Source of the DNA: Bacteroidota bacterium
Lineage (GTDB): Bacteria > Bacteroidota > Bacteroidia > Bacteroidales > Marinifilaceae
Assembly: GCA_023400335.1 (NCBI GenBank)
Contig: JAEXFF010000200.1
Span: 1 to 10,720 of the forward strand
Length of the DNA: 10,720 bases
Direction: 5' to 3'
The notes beneath the pieces are model-generated. The model saw only the letters and a program-made list of their open reading frames with translations. It did not search any database and was not told where the DNA came from. The stretch's first letter is position 1. Every line of letters begins with the position of its first letter. Shown here one piece after another: positions 1 to 4,674 of this stretch. A program made the position numbers and the translations under genes.

Positions 1-780
1 AAATTCTTGCAATGCCTGTTTTACTTGTTTGTATTCAAGTCCGTCGAAACGAATATAAGGGGCGAGAAAAGTGTCGAAATTAGAAAATGCTTGAGCGCCG
101 GCTGCTTCTCCTTGCATCGTATAGAAAAAATTTACGACCTGTCCCAGGGCTGTCCGAAAATGCCTGGCTGGACTACTTTGTGCTTTCCCTTCCACTCCGC
201 GAAAACCTACAGTCAGCAAGTCTTTGAGATCCCAGCCGACACAGTAGACACTCAGAAAACCAAGATCGTGGATATGTAAATCACCTTTCTTATGCATTTC
301 GGCTATCCGTTCGGGATAGAGTTTGGAAAGCCAGTAATTGGAAGTGATTTGGGTCGAAATGTGTTGGTTTAATCCTTGCAGCGAATAAGATGAGTTTGCA
401 CTTTCCTTTACCCGCCAGTCACTAAGTGTTAAATAATCGTCCATGACTTCGATGTTCGAAAGCCAGGTTTTCGAATTACGGATTTGTTCGTGTTGTTTCC
501 GGTAGAGTAAATAAAGTTTCATCAATTCGAAATCTCCATGCTGAAATAATACTTGCTCTACCAAATCTTGAACCTGCTCGACATGGGCAATTTTATCCGC
601 CGATATATCCTTAGTCAAACGTTCCAATATCTGCAGTGTAATCGAGTGAGCTGTTTTCCGATTCGGGTGTCCGGAAGCTCGCATCGCTTTAAATATAGCC
701 TGTTCTATTTTTTCCGGCTTAAAATCACAAATTTCGCCATTGCGCTTTACGATCTTCCAAAAAGGATAAATTGTTTCCAT
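1..780 (-). CDS. nrdD: Anaerobic (class III) ribonucleoside-triphosphate reductase, N-terminal part, cut by window edge
   Basis: The reverse complement reads as one open frame of 260 codons from the ATG at 780-778 to the window edge, with no stop. Residues about 5-95 form an ATP-cone regulatory domain: they begin with VKRNGEICDFKPEKIEQAI and include the HVEQVQDLVEQVL helix. The ATP-cone is the nucleotide-binding site that switches overall activity. The catalytic domain begins after it, with family blocks such as HKKGDLHIHDLGF (about 163-175) and GEAAGAQAFSNFDTFLAPYIRFD (about 224-246). The family makes deoxyribonucleoside triphosphates from ribonucleoside triphosphates in the cytoplasm, using a glycyl radical installed by NrdG. 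The glycyl-radical site and active-site cysteines lie beyond the edge (known families are about 700 residues), so they cannot be checked. The start is supported by the ATP-cone beginning almost at once and by a -7 promoter element about 42 bases upstream. nrdG is not in the window. Confidence 0.97.
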   Translation of the reverse strand, partial: METIYPFWKIVKRNGEICDFKPEKIEQAIFKAMRASGHPNRKTAHSITLQILERLTKDISADKIAHVEQVQDLVEQVLFQHGDFELMKLYLLYRKQHEQIRNSKTWLSNIEVMDDYLTLSDWRVKESANSSYSLQGLNQHISTQITSNYWLSKLYPERIAEMHKKGDLHIHDLGFLSVYCVGWDLKDLLTVGFRGVEGKAQSSPARHFRTALGQVVNFFYTMQGEAAGAQAFSNFDTFLAPYIRFDGLEYKQVKQALQEF

Positions 781-821
781 CTGTTTCTATTTTTGTTATG
801 TTTGGATATTTATATCTGATG

Positions 822-829
822 CAAATGTA
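822..829 (-). promoter_or_regulatory. Candidate -7 promoter element for nrdD
   Basis: The minus strand reads TACATTTG here, an exact match to the Bacteroidota -7 consensus TAnnTTTG. It would place the transcription start near 815 and leave a leader of about 35 bases before the nrdD ATG. I see no TTTG at the usual 19-21 base spacing, so the -33 half is weak or absent. That could mean activator-dependent transcription. Confidence 0.5.
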
Positions 830-840
830 AAAATAAAAAC

Positions 841-1140
841 AACAGGATGAATTAAATAGTTTTTATTTTAGAAAATATTTTATGGATATAAAATATAATT
901 TGTATTGATAATAAGGTTATTATAAAATATTTTGTAAAACTTTATTTTGTATATGTTTGAATTTATTTGCCTAATAAGTGAATTTTGGTTGTTTTTTTAT
1001 GTATATGATATCTCAATTTGTCGACTTTATACTTCCAAATGTTTTAAAAGTCAAACAAAATCGCTCGACATATAGCGGCTTTTGTTGCCTTTGTAACGGA
1101 TAAATCCAATTGGTTGAATTCAAATATACCCTGACGGATT
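841..1140. other. Gene-free intergenic stretch between nrdD and the riboswitch promoter
   Basis: This is very A+T-rich and has no reading frame that looks coding on either strand. It separates two divergent transcription units, nrdD leftward and the riboswitch transcript rightward. The only structure I can see is the imperfect inverted repeat listed separately at 1054-1086. I found no NrdR-box pair or FNR-type site that I would defend by eye. Confidence 0.6.
1054..1086. repeat. Imperfect inverted repeat (hairpin or operator candidate)
   Basis: AACAAAA-T-CGCT pairs with AGCG-GC-TTTTGTT across an 8-base loop, giving 11 base pairs with a small asymmetric internal bulge. It could be a weak bidirectional terminator left from a lost gene, or a protein-binding site between divergent promoters. 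No intact gene ends beside it, and chance is possible in DNA this A+T-rich. Confidence 0.3.
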
Positions 1141-1173
1141 TTTGAAGTAATCGGTTAGTAAAAATTATCTTTG
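1141..1173 (+). promoter_or_regulatory. Bacteroidota-type promoter driving the cobalamin riboswitch transcript
   Basis: TTTG at 1141-1144 is followed after exactly 21 bases by TATCTTTG at 1166-1173. This matches both halves of the primary sigma factor consensus of this phylum (TTTG, 19-21 bases, TAnnTTTG). Transcription should start near 1180, about 55 bases before the riboswitch core. It is among the best promoters in the window, although no intact gene lies immediately downstream. Confidence 0.8.
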
Positions 1174-1234
1174 TGTATTTTACACTCCTTTGTATTAAAA
1201 CTCATATCTTTTTTATACTTATACCGTCAATTTT

Positions 1235-1402
1235 GGTGCTGCCTGTTATTTTCGTAACGGGCGGTGAAAAGGGAATCAGGTGTGAATCCAGAACAGACCC
1301 GCTGCTGTATGCTTTTCAAAAGTCTTCGGACAATACTCACACCACTGTTTATACACGAACGGGAAGGACGTCAGGAGATGAAGCAAGTCAGAAGACCTGT
1401 CA
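1235..1402 (+). promoter_or_regulatory. Cobalamin (B12) riboswitch aptamer
   Basis: The order of conserved blocks matches the cobalamin riboswitch family. GGTGCTGCC is at 1235; GAAAAGGGAATCAGGTG then AATCC at 1266-1289; GACCCGCTGCTGTATG at 1296-1311; CACACCACTG at 1338-1347; GGGAAGGACG at 1361-1370; and GATGAAGCAAGTCAG then AAGACCTGTC at 1377-1401, which is the B12 box with two changes from the usual AGCCAGGAGACCTGCC. In the family, adenosylcobalamin or a related corrinoid binds and represses the downstream gene, usually a corrinoid transporter or a B12 biosynthesis gene, or a B12-independent isoenzyme. A possible expression-platform hairpin (CTCTG, loop, CAGAG at 1422-1435) follows, without a U-tract, so classical intrinsic termination is not evident. 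No intact gene lies within reach downstream, which makes this an apparent orphan. Confidence 0.92.
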
Positions 1403-1450
1403 AGGTCAGAAATTTGGTGATCTCTGGGATCAGAGCGTCGGTTGTACTAA

Positions 1451-1615
1451 TTTGCAAAAGGGCAGGAAAAAGGTGACCGTGAAATAGTGATCGGAATTAT
1501 ACATCAAATTTCGCCTTTATGGGAAGTGTTAGCCATAGATATCCCGCTAAAAGATTTGTATCAAAAATTATCCGCTACTGAAATTATCGACGAACCAATA
1601 TGTAGTGCCGCCTAA
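1451..1615 (+). pseudogene. Unrecognised short reading frame after the riboswitch, possible gene remnant
   Basis: A frame is open from 1451 to the TAA at 1613-1615. It contains a stretch of ordinary-looking amphipathic protein (IIHQISPLWEVLAIDIPL, then KDLYQKLSATEIIDEPI). There is no ATG; the only plausible start is the GTG at 1487, which would give 42 residues. It lies where the riboswitch-controlled gene should begin. I do not recognise the family. It may be the tail of a deleted target gene, part of the lost region of the adjacent response regulator locus, or a chance frame. Confidence 0.25.
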
Positions 1616-1673
1616 ACAGTCTTGTAAATTGGAGAGAAGTTAATAGAACAAGCAGAAAAAAGAGGGAGGGAAT

Positions 1674-2373
1674 ACGAATAAAATCCTTATTGTCGAAGAT
1701 GATCTTGTTCTATCCCACTTGTTACGGAATTGGTTGGAACGGAGAAATTGACAGGTAGAATCTGTTTCTTCAATACGAAGTACAGGTACTTTTATTACGG
1801 GCTTTACAGGAACACCATTGCCGTCCTTTAGGAGGCAGAAGGAAAATAGCTTGTGATGTGCGAATTGTTGCTGCCACTAACGAAAATATCGAAAAAGCTA
1901 TCGAAGAAAGGCGTTTCAGGGAAGGCCTGTATCATCGCCTGAACGAATTTACCATGGATATTCCTCCGCTTCGGGATTGTGCCGAGGATATCCTGCCACT
2001 TTGCGAGTTTTTTCGTGAACATTATTCCCAGGAACTTCGGCGAGAAACCTCAGGTTTTACTGACGATGCAAAACACCATTTGCTTGTATATAATTGGCTA
2101 GGAAATGTACGTGAATTACAAAACAAAATTAAACGCGCGGTATTGATTACTAGACAACCATTGCTGGATGTGGAATGTTTGGATATAAACTTAACCGGCA
2201 AAGACATGGATTTGAATCCGGTAACTCTCCGCTTAAAAGATAAACAGAAAGAAAAAGTTGCAATTATCAAGGCTCTGGAGGCTACCGGAAGGCATCGTAA
2301 ACGTACTGTTGAGTTACTAAACATTGATCAGGCAACTTTATACCGTAAAATGAAAAAATACAGTTTAAAGTAA
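1674..2373 (+). pseudogene. Sigma-54-dependent (NtrC-type) response regulator, degraded
   Basis: Two pieces of one known architecture are visible. At 1674-1748 the frame reads NKILIVEDDLVLSHLLRNWL, the first strand and helix of a receiver domain with its conserved acidic pair, but the expected ATG is ACG (1674-1676) behind a purine-rich AGGGAGGGA. A TGA at 1749-1751 stops it. From about 1777, in another frame, the AAA+ domain resumes at the LLLRALQEH block. It continues through sensor I (VRIVAATN), the arginine-finger region (FREGLYHRLN) and sensor II (WLGNVRELQN), and ends with a Fis-type helix-turn-helix (KALEATGRHRKRTVELLNI). The phosphoacceptor aspartate, Walker A, GAFTGA loop and Walker B are all missing, so roughly 200 or more residues are deleted. 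An intact protein would activate sigma-54 promoters on phosphorylation. The 171-codon frame from the ATG at 1858 could in principle still be translated, but it could not hydrolyse ATP or contact sigma-54. Confidence 0.9.
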
Positions 2374-2410
2374 CATCCAGTGTATTGTTATGGGACTTGA
2401 TTTTTGTTTC

Positions 2411-3244
2411 TTATAATTTGGGGGGAGTAGGAAAGTAATTGAGAAGATCCAGCGTATTCAATTTACCGCAAATCTTCTTATCAAGCAAGGGAAGATATTC
2501 GACTAACTTTTGAATAGCAAACACAATTGTAAAAATCGTTTCTTTATAAATATCCATAATTTCAATTTTTTTGGCAGAACGCCCTAAAAATGAGTAATGT
2601 TCTGTTTGAGAAAGAACACGATAATGCATATAAAGGGTAGCTGAATCCTTCAAGTCCTGATCCTCATTATTTTTTAAATATTGATACATTGATTCGATTG
2701 TTAATCTTTCGCTAAAAGGATTAACTTCTGATCTTAGCGTTTTAAATGATTTGACCTTCCAAGGGGTACCTTTGACATTCTCTAAATAATCCTGGTACAT
2801 CGAATAATATTTATCAAAGTATTCTTGTTCTGTACCCCCTGGGTTGGGAGGGAAAAATCTTTCACTGAATTCATGTCGTATTTTTAAGACGATAGATAAG
2901 AACTTCACAAAATCTCTGTTTATGACAGCAATTTCTTCTTCCAGAATATCGTCAGTCAAAGACAATAAATATAAAGCTGTAATGCAATCGCCTGTAGCAG
3001 TTCGTAGACTCAAATCTACTGGTATTTTAAACGACATCTTCTGAGTTACAAATAATCTGTCAAAACCGTATAAAACAGCTTCTAAATTGACATTAATGCG
3101 TTGTAACAAATCAAAGCCAATAATATATCGCATCTTCTTGTTATTGTCGTCCTGGAGTATGGATGATAAATTTTGCCCTACTCCGGATATTATTAATAAA
3201 AAATCCCTCATAAAAGGCATATATGATTCAGCGAACTCTTTCAT
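2411..3244 (-). CDS. Hypothetical all-helical protein with R-x6-H motif (possibly DUF5677- or HEPN-like)
   Basis: This is an intact 277-residue frame, and I cannot assign its function with certainty. It has no signal peptide or clear membrane segment and reads as predominantly alpha-helical. Two regions stand out. Residues about 78-99 (LSLRTATGDCITALYLLSL) carry an R and D spaced as in helical HEPN-like folds. Residues about 203-220 contain R209-VLSQTE-H216 inside LYMHYRVLSQTEHYSFLG, an R-x6-H arrangement of the kind found in HEPN ribonucleases and resembling the Y..LS...H block I associate with DUF5677 proteins. That link is from memory and is not a search result. It converges with the degraded response regulator and is flanked on both sides by pseudogenes, yet has no stops or frameshifts, so it is probably under selection or recently acquired. 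The start is the first ATG, about 20 bases from a predicted transcription start, with no strong Shine-Dalgarno. Confidence 0.8.
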   Translation of the reverse strand: MKEFAESYMPFMRDFLLIISGVGQNLSSILQDDNNKKMRYIIGFDLLQRINVNLEAVLYGFDRLFVTQKMSFKIPVDLSLRTATGDCITALYLLSLTDDILEEEIAVINRDFVKFLSIVLKIRHEFSERFFPPNPGGTEQEYFDKYYSMYQDYLENVKGTPWKVKSFKTLRSEVNPFSERLTIESMYQYLKNNEDQDLKDSATLYMHYRVLSQTEHYSFLGRSAKKIEIMDIYKETIFTIVFAIQKLVEYLPLLDKKICGKLNTLDLLNYFPTPPKL

Positions 3245-3271
3245 GAAATTTTACTTATGGATTGTGAATAT

Positions 3272-3279
3272 CAAAAATA
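3272..3279 (-). promoter_or_regulatory. Candidate -7 element for the 277-residue gene
   Basis: The minus strand reads TATTTTTG, matching TAnnTTTG, 28 bases upstream of the ATG at 3244. No TTTG is present at the ideal spacing; only a TTG at 3297-3295 lies about 15 bases upstream. The call rests on position and the -7 match alone. Confidence 0.35.
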
Positions 3280-3580
3280 ATCAATTTCATTTAACAATAG
3301 AAGATTTAGTTTAAGAATAACATTTATAGGGATATAACAAATTGGTTGCATGCAAAAAGTATAGGCATTTTGAAAGTAAAGCTTGCATTTTACAATATAT
3401 TTTTTTCAGTGCACTCCGAATGTCTGTTTTATAAGTTATTGATAATTAAATAAATATAGTAAATTTTTTATAAAACCTAATTTTGGGTATTGCCTTTGGT
3501 CTTTGTTTTATACACCCTGTTGCGCAATAATTTATGAGAAATCAATTAGTTACACTAAAAACAGAATGGTTAGGATACAG
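3280..3580. other. Gene-free A+T-rich spacer
   Basis: No plausible coding frame is seen on either strand. A perfect 10-base palindrome TTGCATGCAA lies at 3346-3355. A weak promoter-like pair, TTTG at 3502-3505 and TAATTTAT at 3528-3535 with 22 bases between, precedes the degraded HTH gene. Nothing else stands out. Confidence 0.5.
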
Positions 3581-3870
3581 ATGAATATTAAAACCATCTA
3601 TAAGATGTTTTCATAGATAATAGAACGTTTTGACAAAATAGAAAAGACGTTAGAACAAATGAACATGTTGAAACAATGCCTGGATGGCGATACTTTATTG
3701 GATAACCAAGATATATGTGAATTACTATGCGTGACTAAACGTACCTTAGCGCTATACCGTCAGAAGAAATTGATAAGCTACTTATTTTGTATATTTATAG
3801 AAGTCGATCAAATGTCTAACAAAAATCTCATTGCTATGGAAAACATCAAAAGAAGAAGAATAAAGAATAG
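3581..3870 (+). pseudogene. Excisionase-type helix-turn-helix (HTH_17-like) gene, broken
   Basis: Translation from the ATG at 3581 gives MNIKTIYKMFS, then an in-frame TAG (3614-3616), then a coiled segment (ERFDKIEKTLEQMNMLKQCL) and an HTH core reading LLDNQDICELLCVTKRTLALYRQKKLISY. This order, including DNQDxCELLxVTKRTLxxYRQKKL, is typical of the small MerR/excisionase-like HTH proteins common on Bacteroidota integrative and conjugative elements. After ISY the usual DNA-contacting tail (roughly I-YY-K-x-SEV) is scrambled: parts of it appear in two frames (YIYRS, then EVDQMSNKNL). The frame then runs without a natural stop through the tRNA terminator and into the tRNA. A 110-residue reading from the ATG at 3659 to 3991 exists, but its last 20 or so residues are antisense tRNA. 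The gene is probably a remnant of an integrated element. Confidence 0.8.
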
Positions 3871-3884
3871 TGACGTGTATAGAC

Positions 3885-3918
3885 CAAAAAAAGAGCTGCA
3901 TAAAATACAACTCTTTTT
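3885..3918 (-). terminator. Intrinsic terminator of the tRNA gene
   Basis: On the minus strand AAAAAGAG (3918-3911) pairs with CTCTTTTT (3895-3888), with a further TG/CA pair past one mismatch and a 9-base loop. The stem is followed by a run of seven U in the minus-strand transcript. It begins 11 bases after the tRNA 3' end, which fits termination of the tRNA transcript. The flanking A-run would also allow it to work on the plus strand. Confidence 0.75.
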
Positions 3919-3928
3919 CGCTAAAAAG

Positions 3929-4002
3929 TGGTCCCACTTGGGCTTGAACCAAGGACCCCCTGATTATGAGTCAGGTGCTCTAACCAGCTGAGCTATGGGA
4001 CC
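3929..4002 (-). tRNA. tRNA with anticodon CAU, probably tRNA-Ile2 (lysidine type), otherwise elongator tRNA-Met
   Basis: The 74-base cloverleaf is complete. It has acceptor GGTCCCA/TGGGACC, D-stem GCTC/GAGC, anticodon stem CCTGA/TCAGG with loop CTCATAA (anticodon at 3968-3966), T-stem CTTGG/CCAAG with loop TTCAAGC, and discriminator A. The CCA end is not encoded. CAU anticodons occur in initiator Met, elongator Met and Ile2. Initiator features (three G-C pairs in the anticodon stem and a 1-72 mismatch) are absent. C4-G69 and C5-G68 match the pairs that the lysidine synthase TilS uses to recognise tRNA-Ile2 in E. coli, where elongator Met has U4-A69 and A5-U68. I therefore favour Ile2, which reads AUA codons after modification. 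Whether those determinants transfer to this phylum is an inference. Confidence 0.95.
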
Positions 4003-4042
4003 TACACTCACGTGTGTTAAGGATTTCACTCTTTAACGGGTG

Positions 4043-4075
4043 CAAATATAGGGATAAAATCCGGTTTTTTGCAAA
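4043..4075 (-). promoter_or_regulatory. Promoter of the tRNA gene
   Basis: On the minus strand TTTG (4075-4072) is followed after 21 bases by TATATTTG (4050-4043), an exact match to the Bacteroidota consensus at both elements. The predicted transcription start is near 4036, about 34 bases before the mature tRNA 5' end. Confidence 0.85.
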
Positions 4076-4102
4076 GGATGTAAGAAAAAAATGTTACTTT
4101 CG
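4068..4102 (+). promoter_or_regulatory. Candidate promoter of rlmH and the downstream kinase gene
   Basis: TTTG at 4068-4071 and TACTTTCG at 4095-4102 resemble the -33 and -7 elements. The spacing of 23 bases is slightly long and the -7 has C in place of the last T of TTTG. The TTTG abuts the tRNA promoter's own -33 element in the opposite orientation, making the palindrome TTTGCAAA (4068-4075). It is the only promoter-like pair I see before rlmH. Confidence 0.4.
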
Positions 4103-4171
4103 TTCGCAATGAATAGAAAATGAGTGAATTTCTATAGAAATACAGGTGGAACGTGGATTAGCAGAAGGAAT

Positions 4172-4645
4172 ATGAAGATTTGTTTATTGGTGATCGGAAA
4201 GACTGATGCGGCTTATATTCGGGCGGGAATCGAAGAATATGAGAAACGGATGGGCAAATATGTGAATTATGAAATGAAGGTGTTGCCGGATATAAAAAAC
4301 AGTAAACATATGATTGAGGGGATACAAAAAGAGAAAGAAGGGGAATTGATAAAGGAACAATTGCAGGCCGGTGACTTTGTCGTCTTGCTGGACGAAAGAG
4401 GAAAACAATTCAGTTCGGTGGAATTTTCTGCTTACGTGGCACAGAAAATGCAGGCTGGAATAAAACGGATGGTTTTTATAATAGGGGGGCCTTATGGATT
4501 TGCAGAAAAAATTTATGAACGTGGAAACGATAAAATTTCTTTGTCTAAAATGACATTTTCCCATCAAATGGTCAGAATGATATTTATAGAACAATTGTAC
4601 CGGGCCATGACAATCTGGAAAGGAGAGCCCTATCATCATCTTTAA
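4172..4645 (+). CDS. rlmH: 23S rRNA (pseudouridine(1915)-N3)-methyltransferase RlmH
   Basis: The protein is 157 residues, close to the 155 of E. coli RlmH, and family blocks run its whole length: MKICLLVIGKTD at the start, FVVLLDERGKQFSSVEFSAY in the middle, IGGPYGF at 104-110, and KMTFSHQMVRMIFIEQLYRA up to the C-terminal EPYHHL. RlmH is a SPOUT-class (knotted, dimeric) cytoplasmic enzyme. It uses S-adenosylmethionine to methylate N3 of pseudouridine 1915 in helix 69 of 23S rRNA, acting on assembled 70S ribosomes. IGGPYGF and the C-terminal region form the cofactor knot. I chose the ATG at 4172 because it gives the family's exact N-terminus and follows GAAGGAAT; the in-frame ATG at 4124 would add 16 residues with no family counterpart. 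It sits 29 bp before the kinase gene on the same strand and is probably co-transcribed with it. Confidence 0.98.
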   Translation: MKICLLVIGKTDAAYIRAGIEEYEKRMGKYVNYEMKVLPDIKNSKHMIEGIQKEKEGELIKEQLQAGDFVVLLDERGKQFSSVEFSAYVAQKMQAGIKRMVFIIGGPYGFAEKIYERGNDKISLSKMTFSHQMVRMIFIEQLYRAMTIWKGEPYHHL

Positions 4646-4674
4646 GAAGGGTAAAATTTGTAAGTAAGAAATAC

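Noticed and set aside
7..819. Two plus-strand frames opposite nrdD (7-279 and 553-819)
   Set aside because: They are antisense to the clear nrdD coding sequence and have no recognisable features.
1422..1435. Hairpin CTCTG-GGAT-CAGAG as intrinsic terminator of the riboswitch
   Set aside because: The stem has only five pairs and no U-run follows. At most it is part of an expression platform.
1264..1476. 70-codon plus-strand frame
   Set aside because: It also lies entirely within and just after the riboswitch aptamer and has no protein features.
1173..1487. 104-codon frame on the plus strand starting just after the promoter
   Set aside because: It lies across the cobalamin riboswitch, and its codons are dictated by the conserved RNA blocks. 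It resembles no protein.
3659..3991. 110-codon gene on the plus strand
   Set aside because: Its start is internal to the HTH pseudogene. Its end runs through a terminator and reads the tRNA backwards (LGLNQGPPDYESGALTS), a known annotation artefact.
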